Source: Burkholderia sp.
GTDB lineage: Bacteria > Pseudomonadota > Gammaproteobacteria > Burkholderiales > Burkholderiaceae
Direction of reading: 5' to 3'
Length of the DNA stretch: 11,976 nt
NCBI GenBank assembly: GCA_028292565.1
Contig: JAQGMD010000043.1
Coordinates: 1 to 11,976, forward strand
A program made the position numbers and the translations under genes. Below the pieces are notes generated by a model. The model was given only the letters and a program-made list of their open reading frames with translations. It was not told where the DNA came from and did not search any database. Positions 1-6,646 of the stretch are shown one piece after another (within the stretch, counting starts at the first letter, position 1; the number at the start of each line of letters is the position of its first letter).

Positions 1-132
1 ACCAAACCTGTCAACAACTAACTTTCTGTTCCGGACGCGTGTAGAAGGATCTATATATTAGTGCAATGATAATATTTTATGCAATACCCGAGCACTTTTC
101 GCCTTTTACATGAATGAAGGCAATAAATTACG

Positions 133-161
133 TTGCCAATCCATTCGTGTCCCGATAATAT
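133..161 (+). promoter_or_regulatory. Sigma70-type promoter of the MarR gene
   Basis: A -35 box TTGCCA (133-138) and a -10 box TAATAT (156-161) are separated by exactly 17 bp. Transcription would start near 168, about 40 bases before the chosen start codon of the MarR gene. The match is by eye to the consensus TTGACA-17-TATAAT. The region further upstream is AT-rich and could hold a second promoter. Confidence 0.55.
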
Positions 162-164
162 TGT

Positions 165-176
165 TTAGGTACCTAA
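165..176. promoter_or_regulatory. Perfect 12-bp palindrome, probable MarR operator
   Basis: TTAGGTACCTAA is identical to its reverse complement. It starts 3 bp after the predicted -10 box, so it covers the expected transcription start. MarR proteins are dimers that bind short palindromes of this kind, usually over their own promoter, so autorepression relieved by a ligand is the simplest inference. I did not see a second copy of this site in the window. Confidence 0.5.
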
Positions 177-208
177 TCAAACAAAGCGCGACTGAAGGAG
201 CCAACCAC

Positions 209-766
209 ATGAGCCAGCCCAACAGCAAAATCAGCCGGGAGCCGCCCATGCCTATGGACTGGCGCGAAGCGGCATCGAATGAACGGATGGCCCACCTCAT
301 CAAGATCGCAGCCCGGGGCCACGCCCGCGGACTGCAAATGCGCCTGAAGCAGCATTCTGTGCTGTATGGTCACTGGACGCTCTTGCGTGTCCTGTGGCAA
401 ACCGACGGCATTACCCAGCGTCAGCTCAGCGAGCAGGCCGGCATCATGGAACCAACGACCTTTTCGGCCGTGCAGCAGATGGAAAAGCTCGGTTACGTGA
501 CCCGTCAGAAGATGCCGCACAACGGCAAGGAAGTCCGTATCTTCCTGACGCTGAAAGGAACAGGTCTGCGCAACCTGGTGGTCCCGGCGGCGGAGGAAGT
601 CAACCGCATCGCGCTTGCCAACATACCTTCTGCCGACCTGGCCGTTACGCGCCGGACCTTGCTGGCCATAATTGAAAACCTGTGCGCGGATGAAATGGCA
701 GTCGGGGAAAGTGACTCTGTTGGAATAGAGGACGAGGACGCCAAAGCCGGGGATTCTGCGTCATGA
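209..766 (+). CDS. MarR family transcriptional regulator
   Basis: A 185-residue protein with a MarR winged helix-turn-helix. The N-terminal helix spans about residues 25-50. The recognition region is about 68-97 (ITQRQLSEQAGIMEPTTFSA, then a helix ending MEKLGYV). The wing is about 98-116 (RQKMPHNGKEVRIFLT), followed by a dimerisation helix. An acidic tail rich in Asp and Glu ends the protein. An in-frame ATG exists at 110, but the start at 209 is preferred because GAAGGAG stands 8 bases before it and because 110 lies upstream of the predicted promoter. The stop overlaps the next gene by ATGA, so the two are probably translationally coupled. MarR regulators usually sense small phenolic ligands, so it probably controls the adjoining dehydrogenase and itself. 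The ligand is unknown. Confidence 0.9.
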   Translation: MSQPNSKISREPPMPMDWREAASNERMAHLIKIAARGHARGLQMRLKQHSVLYGHWTLLRVLWQTDGITQRQLSEQAGIMEPTTFSAVQQMEKLGYVTRQKMPHNGKEVRIFLTLKGTGLRNLVVPAAEEVNRIALANIPSADLAVTRRTLLAIIENLCADEMAVGESDSVGIEDEDAKAGDSAS

Positions 767-1956
767 GCGGCCCCGCTCATAAAGGCGCCGATTCCCGGGT
801 CCGCGTCGGGATTGTGGGCCTGGGGGCGGCGGGACGCGCCTTCATTCCGGCTATTCAGGCACATTCCGGGTTTACGCTTGTGGCCGTGGCGGATCCGATA
901 GAGAGCATTCGTGCAGGCATTGCCAGCGAACTCAATGTTTCCGCGTATGCCACTATCGACGCCCTGCTCCGGCATCCGGGTCTGGATGCGGTGTTTGTCG
1001 CCACACCCACCGAACTGCATCCGCCACACGTTGCGCAAGCATGCGCCTCCGGCAAGCATGTCCTTGTCGAAAAGCCGATGGCAGTGCACGTCGATCAGGC
1101 AAAGAAGATGATTGCCGACGCTGAAGAAGCCGGCGTCGTGCTCCTGGTTGGACACTCGCATAGTTATGACCTTCCCATCAAGCGCATGCGGGAACTCATC
1201 GCGGGCGGGTCTCTGGGGCGCGTGCGTATGGTTAACACCTGGTGTTTTTCCGACTGGATCTACCGCCCGCGCCGCCCGGAAGAACTTGATACCAGCATGG
1301 GTGGCGGCGTGACCTTGCGACAGGGGTCGCACCAGTTTGACATCATCAGGCTGCTCTGCGGAGGCGTGGTACGTAGCGTCAAGGCGAAGACATTCGATTG
1401 GGACCCCGATCGGCGGGCTCTCGGCGCGCATATTGTCTATCTCGATTTTGCCGGGGGCGCCGCGGCCACGGCTGTGTATAACGGCTACGGCAACATGTCG
1501 AGCATGGACCTGTGTTTTAACGTCTCAGAGTGGGGCTTTCTTCAGCCGCCGGAGCGCAGAGTTACGGCACGCAAGCCGACAGCGAACACGTCGCCGGAAG
1601 CCGAGCTGCGCGCGAAACAGGAACGCGCCAGGAATGCGATTCCCACGTCCGCGCCGTTTCAGCCTTTCTTTGGACTTACCGTCGTCAGTTGTGAACGGGG
1701 TGACATTCGACAATCGCCCCAGGGGTTGTATGTGCATACCCAACAAGGCCGCGAGGAAATCGTCCTGCCCACTGATCAGTCCCCACGCGATCTGGTGATG
1801 TCCGAGTTTCATGATGCAATTACCGGAAGAGCGCCCGCGTTACATGACGGCCGCTGGGGCCTTGCCAATCTGGAAGTGTGCGACGCCGCGATTGCTTCAT
1901 CCGCGACTGGTGCCGAGGTACTCCTTCATCACCAGGTCGCTACTCCTGCACGATAA
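763..1956 (+). CDS. Gfo/Idh/MocA family dehydrogenase, phthalate dihydrodiol dehydrogenase-like
   Basis: A 397-residue NAD(P)-dependent cytoplasmic oxidoreductase. The Rossmann nucleotide-binding motif GIVGLGAAG is at residues 16-24. The family's EKP motif is at 103-105 (LVEKPM), whose Lys is normally catalytic. A GSHQFDI segment near 188-194 places the usual active-site His at 190. The C-terminal half has the expected beta-sheet domain. A segment near 305-330 (TVVSCERGDIRQSPQGLYV) reminds me of proteins annotated as 4,5-dihydroxyphthalate dihydrodiol dehydrogenases (Pht4 type, about 400 aa), but that is from memory. No phthalate dioxygenase or decarboxylase gene is in the window, so the substrate could equally be a sugar or another cyclic diol. 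The start overlaps the MarR stop (ATGA), which points to one operon. Confidence 0.88.
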   Translation: MSGPAHKGADSRVRVGIVGLGAAGRAFIPAIQAHSGFTLVAVADPIESIRAGIASELNVSAYATIDALLRHPGLDAVFVATPTELHPPHVAQACASGKHVLVEKPMAVHVDQAKKMIADAEEAGVVLLVGHSHSYDLPIKRMRELIAGGSLGRVRMVNTWCFSDWIYRPRRPEELDTSMGGGVTLRQGSHQFDIIRLLCGGVVRSVKAKTFDWDPDRRALGAHIVYLDFAGGAAATAVYNGYGNMSSMDLCFNVSEWGFLQPPERRVTARKPTANTSPEAELRAKQERARNAIPTSAPFQPFFGLTVVSCERGDIRQSPQGLYVHTQQGREEIVLPTDQSPRDLVMSEFHDAITGRAPALHDGRWGLANLEVCDAAIASSATGAEVLLHHQVATPAR

Positions 1957-2113
1957 ACAGTGGAGCCAACATCGCCGATCACCATGATTGAGTAGCGGCA
2001 AGGCGAACAAGCCAGATAACCTCCTCCAGGCCCGAAATATTTCCCATCGAAGGCGTATAGTGATACTGCCGATCGCGGCTGGTTCACGCACTGTAATCGA
2101 TGAGGAAGCCATC

Positions 2114-2545
2114 ATGAAAATTCTTGTTGCAGCGGACGGGTCCGATTATTCAGTGAAAGCAGCGGAATACATCGCCACGCATTTCATGGAGTGCCCGGTG
2201 GAGACACACCTTCTCCATGTGCATCTACCCATTCCGCGTGGACTTGCGCTAGCGCGAGCCGAAAAGCTGTTCGGCGGCGATGTTGACGACCGCTACTACA
2301 AGGAAGAGTCCGAAGCGGCACTTGCACCGGTGGAACAGATTTTTCGAAAGCGTAACCTTCCGTTCAAATCGACGTACCGGGTCGGCGAGATCGCTGAAGA
2401 AATTAACCGCTACGCATCGGAGAACAAGATAGACATGATCGCCATGGGATCCCATGGGCGTGGTGGCCTGACGAACCTTGTGATGGGGTCGGTTGCAACC
2501 AAAGTGATGGCGATGTCGCGTATCCCGGTTTTGATAGTGCGCTAA
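2114..2545 (+). CDS. Universal stress protein, single UspA domain
   Basis: A 143-residue cytoplasmic protein of normal length for a single-domain USP. It begins MKILVAADGSDYS with the nucleotide-contacting Asp at residue 8. It ends with the ATP-binding pattern G-X2-G-X9-G-S at residues 112-126 (GSHGRGGLTNLVMGS), so it should belong to the ATP-binding (MJ0577/UspFG-like) branch. The frame is open back to 1988. The ATG at 2114 is chosen because GAGGAAG lies just before it and because the USP fold starts there. It is 157 bp downstream of the dehydrogenase and may have its own promoter. USPs act in stress survival; the exact role here is unknown. Confidence 0.9.
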   Translation: MKILVAADGSDYSVKAAEYIATHFMECPVETHLLHVHLPIPRGLALARAEKLFGGDVDDRYYKEESEAALAPVEQIFRKRNLPFKSTYRVGEIAEEINRYASENKIDMIAMGSHGRGGLTNLVMGSVATKVMAMSRIPVLIVR

Positions 2546-2793
2546 GGAAGCCGTCTAAATATTCCACTGCCATTTGCGCGCCGAAAGACCTCGAAGGCAA
2601 GCGGGCAGCCAATCGGGTCGACACAGTCGGTATAGATGAAGCTTAGCAGCGTGACCCGTCCGGTCGTGTAACGCGACTTCATATTCCACATGACCATGGT
2701 GCTGCCAAATCGCTTCATCGCCTCTGGATCGTTCACCAGCTTGCCCAGCTCGGCCATGTAATTCTTCCGGCCGGTGAAACTGGAGGTAAGCAT
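2542..2793 (-). pseudogene. SCO1/SenC-like copper chaperone fragment
   Basis: The minus strand holds an 83-codon open stretch. Its middle reads TLLSFIYTDCVDPIGCPLAF (residues 48-67), with Cys57 and Cys63. This resembles the copper-binding Cys loop of SCO1/SenC proteins, here in a CX5C variant. Complete SCO proteins are about 200 residues, with a membrane anchor before this loop and a conserved His about 80 residues after it. Neither is present. The frame is closed upstream by a stop (2803-2805) and ends in the last codons of the stress-protein gene. I read it as a relic truncated at both ends. It could instead be a small unrelated ORF; no ribosome binding site is obvious. Confidence 0.5.
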
Positions 2794-2861
2794 CCCGTCT
2801 GTTTAATCTGTAGACAGTAAGCAAGTGTTGCAGGAGCGAGTTCGATTCCAGCGGAGGCGCC

Positions 2862-3227
2862 ATGGTGGAAACTCACGGTCTTACTCATATCAGCCTTGCA
2901 GTGCTCAACCCACAGCGGTCACTGGATTTCTATGCGAGCGTGTTCGGCGTGCGCGAATACTTCCGCGATGAAGACCAGATTCAGGTTCAAGGGCCAGGCC
3001 CGTTCGACGTGTTGGCGTTCGAACGTAACGCAAGCACCGCCGGCGCGGCCGGTGGCATCGCTCATTTTGGGTTCCGTCTCAAGAAGCCCGCGGATATTTC
3101 AGTTGCCATTGCAGAGGTTGAGCGCACGGGCGGCAAACTTCTCCATCGTAGCGAATTCGCTCCAGGCTTCCCCTTCGCCTTCGTCGCCGACCCTGATGGC
3201 TATGAGATCGAGCTGTGTTTCGAATAG
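2862..3227 (+). CDS. VOC family (glyoxalase/dioxygenase superfamily) protein
   Basis: A 121-residue single-domain protein made of two beta-alpha-beta-beta-beta modules. Probable metal ligands sit at the canonical places: His9 (THISL), His68 (AHFGF) and Glu117 (DGYEIEL). The segment FPFAFVADPDGYEIEL is typical of small VOC proteins in proteobacteria. The ATG at 2862 has GGAGG about 5 bases before it. Members include glyoxalase I, fosfomycin-resistance proteins and one-domain dioxygenases, and the sequence does not decide between these. It stands alone between the SCO-like relic and the promoter of the GntR gene, so it is not clearly tied to either neighbour. Confidence 0.85.
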   Translation: MVETHGLTHISLAVLNPQRSLDFYASVFGVREYFRDEDQIQVQGPGPFDVLAFERNASTAGAAGGIAHFGFRLKKPADISVAIAEVERTGGKLLHRSEFAPGFPFAFVADPDGYEIELCFE

Positions 3228-3287
3228 CGGCATCGGCATGATTTTCCTTCTCAGAGTAGAAGTCAACATTGCACGGTAACCTAAAGT

Positions 3288-3316
3288 TTGCACAAACTCG
3301 AAATTATGCATAAAAT
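3288..3316 (+). promoter_or_regulatory. Sigma70-type promoter of the GntR gene
   Basis: A -35 box TTGCAC (3288-3293) and a -10 box TAAAAT (3311-3316) are 17 bp apart, 28 bp before the GntR start codon. A second TTGCAC lies at 3269-3274, 19 bp upstream, and could be an alternative -35 element or part of a binding site. Confidence 0.5.
3304..3313. promoter_or_regulatory. 10-bp palindrome overlapping the -10 box
   Basis: TTATGCATAA is a perfect palindrome that covers the first bases of the predicted -10 box of the GntR gene. A protein bound here would block RNA polymerase, as expected for autorepression by a dimeric GntR regulator. AT-rich 10-bp palindromes also arise by chance, so this is only a candidate operator. 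Confidence 0.35.
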
Positions 3317-3343
3317 GCCCCATCAACAAGATGCGGGCACAGC

Positions 3344-4042
3344 ATGAATGACCGAACTGATCCTCTGGACCTATTACCCTTATCCGAACAAGCGTTCCTG
3401 AAGCTGCGCCGCGATGTCCTCTGCGGTAATTTGTGGCCGGGCAGGAAGCTGAAAATCGACGAACTGCAGGAGCTGTACGGCTTGTCCAGCAGCCCGTTAC
3501 GCGAAGCGCTGAGCCGGCTGAGTCAGGAAGGGTTAGTAAGTGCGGATGTGCGGCGGGGCTTTCGTGTGGCACCAGTGTCCCGCGACGATCTGGCGGACAT
3601 CACCCATATGCGGCTGTTGCTCGACGTCCAAGCGTTGCGCCTGTCGATCCAGCACGGGAACGACGACTGGGAAGCGGGCATAGTCGCTGCGTTCCATCGC
3701 CTCGCACGCTACGAATCCCGCCTTGACGGAGGTCCGGTGGTGCTCGACGACGAATGGGGACAGGTCCATCGCGGGTTTCATATTGCGCTGCTTGCTGCCT
3801 GTCCTTCAGAGCGGCAGCTGGCCGCATGTTCCAGCTTGTTCGACCAAAGCGAACGTTATCGCCGTTTCTCAGCACGGTTTCGCACGGTCCCTAAAAACAA
3901 AAAACGTGAACACAATAAGTTGATGGATGCCGCACTGGAAAGGGATGCCGACCGGGCGTGCGAGTTGCTGACGGCACATATCAACGGCACGCTCAAGAAC
4001 GTCGAAATCGCGCTGGAGCATCACGACGAGCTTACCGATTGA
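3344..4042 (+). CDS. GntR family regulator, FadR/FCD subfamily
   Basis: A 232-residue DNA-binding repressor or activator. The winged helix-turn-helix covers about residues 12-78, with the usual PGRKLKIDELQELYGLSSSP and VRRGFRVAP segments. The all-helical FCD ligand domain covers about 82-225. FCD proteins bind a metal through an Asp (or Glu) and several His. Here the FH motif is at 145-146, with His142 where Asp is usual, and further His at 190 (REHNKLMDA) and 212. This variation may alter metal or ligand binding. The ribosome binding site is weak. The gene precedes the VOC-FAH-Bug-MDR run by 75 bp on the same strand, so it probably controls that operon in response to a carboxylic acid. The effector is unknown. 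Confidence 0.9.
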   Translation: MNDRTDPLDLLPLSEQAFLKLRRDVLCGNLWPGRKLKIDELQELYGLSSSPLREALSRLSQEGLVSADVRRGFRVAPVSRDDLADITHMRLLLDVQALRLSIQHGNDDWEAGIVAAFHRLARYESRLDGGPVVLDDEWGQVHRGFHIALLAACPSERQLAACSSLFDQSERYRRFSARFRTVPKNKKREHNKLMDAALERDADRACELLTAHINGTLKNVEIALEHHDELTD

Positions 4043-4046
4043 AGGA

Positions 4047-4061
4047 CTGACCGGTTGTCAG
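4047..4061. promoter_or_regulatory. Inverted repeat CTGAC-N5-GTCAG, candidate operator
   Basis: A perfect 5-bp inverted repeat with a 5-bp spacer (CGGTT) starts five bases after the GntR stop codon and ends 56 bp before the next gene. The 15-bp size and position suit a regulator dimer controlling the operon from 4118. No T-run follows, so a terminator is unlikely. I did not find the same motif upstream of the GntR gene. Confidence 0.3.
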
Positions 4062-4117
4062 ATCCGATCACACGGCCGCCGCGACGGCGCCTCAATAAAT
4101 AATTAAAGGAGACGCAT

Positions 4118-4666
4118 ATGCTTGCAGTGACCCGACCTACACCATCGCATTTCGGTATCTATGTGACCGATATTCAACGGATGGTGGACTTTTATACGAC
4201 GGTGTTCGGCCTGACCGTGACGGACCGCGGCGAAGGCCGCACATTCAAGAACGAACTGGTGTTCATGAGCGCCACCGAAAACCAGCACCATCAGCTGGTC
4301 CTTGCATCGGGACGCCCGAAGGAGGCGACGATCAGCACGGTCATGCAAATCTCGTTTCTGGTACCGGATATCCAGTCGATTCGCGACATCCAGGCAAAGG
4401 CCCTTGAGCATGGCGCAACGCAGATGCGCGGGCTGAACCATGGCAACGCCCTGTCCATTTATTTCGCCGACCCCGAAGGCAACACCATCGAAGTCTATAT
4501 CGACACGCAGTTTTACGTGGCTCAACCTCATGGCGACCCGCTCGATCTCGACAAGAGCGATGAGGAAATCATGCGTGAAACGGAAGCGATCTGCCGCGCC
4601 GACCCGACCTTCATGCCGCTCGATCAGTGGCAGGCAAAATTCAAGAGTTCGAATTCCGCCGCCTGA
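4118..4666 (+). CDS. VOC family protein, extradiol dioxygenase-like with C-terminal extension
   Basis: A 182-residue protein. One VOC domain fills about residues 8-130. A C-terminal tail, about 131-176 (VAQPHGDPLDLDKSDEEIM, then EAICRADPTFMP), is typical of a group annotated as biphenyl-2,3-diol dioxygenase III-related. The expected metal ligands fall at His11 (SHFGIYV), Gln77 (MQISFLV) and Glu125 (NTIEVYID). Classical type I extradiol enzymes use two His and one Glu, so Gln at the second place is notable. His108 (NHGN) could be an acid-base residue. The start is supported by AAAGGAGAC at 4105-4113. It is the first enzyme of a same-strand run with a hydrolase 42 bp behind it, which suggests ring cleavage or isomerisation followed by C-C hydrolysis. 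The substrate is unknown. Confidence 0.88.
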   Translation: MLAVTRPTPSHFGIYVTDIQRMVDFYTTVFGLTVTDRGEGRTFKNELVFMSATENQHHQLVLASGRPKEATISTVMQISFLVPDIQSIRDIQAKALEHGATQMRGLNHGNALSIYFADPEGNTIEVYIDTQFYVAQPHGDPLDLDKSDEEIMRETEAICRADPTFMPLDQWQAKFKSSNSAA

Positions 4667-4708
4667 GCCGACATTCAAACAAACTATCCAAATACAACCG
4701 GAGACACT

Positions 4709-5572
4709 ATGAAACTGCTCACTTATTTACATCAAGGGAAAGAACGCTGGGGCGCCGTGGTCGGCGACGGCGTGGTCGACCTCAGCGCGGCCATGCCGCA
4801 ATACCCGCAACTGGCTGACTACATCGCGTCGCAAGCCTACCTTAAGGCAGACGAGCATGTGCAAGGGCGCAAAGCCGATGTGTCGCTGACTGAAATATCT
4901 TTTCTACCTGTGATTCCGCGCCCCGAGAAAATCGTTTGTGCCGTGCGTAACTACATGGATCACCACCAGGAAGTGCTCGCAGCAGGCATGCATCGCGAGC
5001 TGTCGGAATTCCCGCCGATATTTCTTCGCGTGTGGCGCTCGCAGTGCGGCCACGGCCAGCCGATCGTTCGCACGACGGTCTCCGAATCGCTGGACTGGGA
5101 AGGCGAACTGGCGGTCATCATCGGCAAGGAAGGACGCAATATTCCGGTTGAACAGGCTTATGACTATGTCGCCGGCTACTCCTGCTACAACGACGGCAGC
5201 GTGCGCGACTGGCAATTCCATGCGAAGCAGATCGCATCCGGCAAGAATTTTGAATCGACCGGCGCATTCGGACCCTGGATGGTCACCGCCGACGAAATCG
5301 CTCCCGGCCGCCAGTTAAAGCTCGAGTTGCGGCTCAACGGCGAGGTTAAGCAATCCAGCCATACCGGGCACATGATTTTCCCGATCCCGACGCTGATCAA
5401 CTACGCATCGACCATCTTCACGCTCATGCCCGGCGATGTCATCGTCACCGGCACGCCGGCCGGAGTGGGCTGGAGCCGCAAGCCACCTCAGTTCATGAAG
5501 CCGGGCGACACGGTGGAGGTGGAAATCGAGGGGATCGGCATCTTGCGCAATCCGATCACGGAGCAAGAATGA
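4709..5572 (+). CDS. Fumarylacetoacetate hydrolase (FAH) family protein
   Basis: A 287-residue cytoplasmic enzyme. The N-terminal domain is about residues 1-65. The catalytic FAH domain is about 70-282. Metal ligands are visible: Glu131 and Glu133 in DWEGELAVIIG, and Asp162 in YNDGSVRDWQ. Lys179 lies in SGKNFESTGAFGPW, and the GTPAGVG motif is at 248-254. Family members cleave C-C bonds in beta-diketo acids (fumarylpyruvate, acylpyruvates) or decarboxylate or isomerise meta-cleavage products such as oxalocrotonate and HHDD. The full set of ligands argues for an active enzyme. GGAGAC at 4700-4705 supports the start. Placed behind the dioxygenase-like gene, it probably processes the ring-cleavage product or a related diketo acid. 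Confidence 0.93.
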   Translation: MKLLTYLHQGKERWGAVVGDGVVDLSAAMPQYPQLADYIASQAYLKADEHVQGRKADVSLTEISFLPVIPRPEKIVCAVRNYMDHHQEVLAAGMHRELSEFPPIFLRVWRSQCGHGQPIVRTTVSESLDWEGELAVIIGKEGRNIPVEQAYDYVAGYSCYNDGSVRDWQFHAKQIASGKNFESTGAFGPWMVTADEIAPGRQLKLELRLNGEVKQSSHTGHMIFPIPTLINYASTIFTLMPGDVIVTGTPAGVGWSRKPPQFMKPGDTVEVEIEGIGILRNPITEQE

Positions 5573-5586
5573 TCCTCAGCTGACTG

Positions 5587-5602
5587 CCGCGGCATTCCGC
5601 GG
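5587..5602. promoter_or_regulatory. Small GC-rich hairpin between FAH and Bug genes
   Basis: CCGCGG, loop CATT, CCGCGG forms a perfect 6-bp stem in the 69-bp gap between the two genes. No T-run follows, so it is not a normal intrinsic terminator. It could stabilise the upstream message or lower downstream expression. Confidence 0.3.
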
Positions 5603-5641
5603 GTGAAATGCAAGTCCATAAAACTATACGAGGAGACAACC

Positions 5642-6616
5642 ATGGACCGCAGGACATTCATCACTTCAGGTGCAATTGGCGTGGCCGCCATGACTGCCGG
5701 ATTGCCGGCATGGGGGCAGGCCTATCCGGATCGGTCGCTAAAGATCCTGCAAGGCTTCGCGCCCGGCGGCAATGCCGATACGATTGCACGGCTGATCGGC
5801 AGCGAGATCAGCAAGTCGCTAGGCCAGCCTGTGCTCGTCGAGGCCCAGACCGGCGCGGGCGGCATCCTCGCCTCGGCCAGCGTGGCCCGCGCCAAGCCGG
5901 ATGGCCACACTCTGTTGCTGGCCACCGGCGGACATGCCGTCGCGGGAGCGCTGTACAACAACCCGCAGTATCAGACCGTGGCGAGTTTCGAGATGATCTC
6001 GACGATCACCTACTTCCCGTTCCTGGTTGTGGCCAATGCCAACTCAAAGTTCCACAATTTCCGCGACGTGATGGCGGCAGCAAAGAACAGCGCGGATGGG
6101 CTCGACTACGGATCAGCCGGCATAGGCTCCACGCATCACCTGGCAGGCGAACTGCTCGCCAGGATGGCCGGCATCAAGCTCATGCATGTCCCCTACCGCG
6201 GCGATGCGGCATCGGTTACCGCGCTGCTTTCCGGCGAGATACCGCTGATCATCGCGCCGGCGACCGCGGTCATCAGTCACATCCAGGCCGGCAAACTGCG
6301 TGCCCTGGCAGCGACCGACTCACAGCGTTGGAAACGCCTGCCGGAAGTGAGCACGGTCGCCGAACAAGGCGTGCCGGGCTATGAGGTGCGTTCCTGGGCG
6401 GGACTGATGGCGCCGGCCGGTACACCGCGACCAATCATTGATCGGCTCAATGTCGAAACGCTCAAGGCGCTCCAGAACCCCGCGCTCAGGGCAAGACTCG
6501 AGGACATGGGCGGCGAAGCGCGCGGCAGTACTCCGGAGGAGATGAAAGCCATGGTGAGCACCGAGCTGCAGCGGTGGACACGGGTGGTAGCTGACGCGCA
6601 TATTCAGAAACAGTAA
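5642..6616 (+). CDS. Bug/TctC family tripartite tricarboxylate transporter substrate-binding protein
   Basis: A 324-residue exported receptor of normal length. The N-terminus MDRRTFITSG with a hydrophobic stretch and GLPAWGQA is a Tat-like signal peptide, with cleavage probably near residue 27. The ligand-pocket motifs of the family are present: GFAPGGNADTIAR (38-50), GSAGIGSTHHLAGE (157-170), HVPYRG (182-187) and LPEVSTVAEQGVPGY (233-247). The protein would bind a carboxylate, often aromatic, in the periplasm and hand it to a TctA/TctB membrane pair. No such pair is in the window, as is common for the expanded Bug families of Bordetella and relatives. An in-frame ATG at 5603 exists, but GGAGAC at 5632-5637 and the signal peptide fix the start at 5642. 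It sits inside the catabolic run. Confidence 0.95.
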   Translation: MDRRTFITSGAIGVAAMTAGLPAWGQAYPDRSLKILQGFAPGGNADTIARLIGSEISKSLGQPVLVEAQTGAGGILASASVARAKPDGHTLLLATGGHAVAGALYNNPQYQTVASFEMISTITYFPFLVVANANSKFHNFRDVMAAAKNSADGLDYGSAGIGSTHHLAGELLARMAGIKLMHVPYRGDAASVTALLSGEIPLIIAPATAVISHIQAGKLRALAATDSQRWKRLPEVSTVAEQGVPGYEVRSWAGLMAPAGTPRPIIDRLNVETLKALQNPALRARLEDMGGEARGSTPEEMKAMVSTELQRWTRVVADAHIQKQ

Positions 6617-6646
6617 GCGGACCCGCGCGAGAAAGGAGTGGCAAGC

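Noticed and set aside
505..1431. A 308-codon open frame on the minus strand
   Set aside because: It lies antisense to the MarR and dehydrogenase genes, which have clear domains. It has no recognisable motif and an atypical composition rich in His, Arg and Pro, as expected of a GC-rich shadow frame.
763..1956. Assigning a full phthalate degradation locus
   Set aside because: Only a dehydrogenase resembling Pht4 is present. No phthalate dioxygenase, reductase, decarboxylase or transporter genes are next to it.
4103..4678. A 191-codon open frame on the minus strand over the VOC gene
   Set aside because: It mirrors the VOC gene on the opposite strand. The plus frame carries metal ligands and a strong ribosome binding site, and the minus frame has neither.
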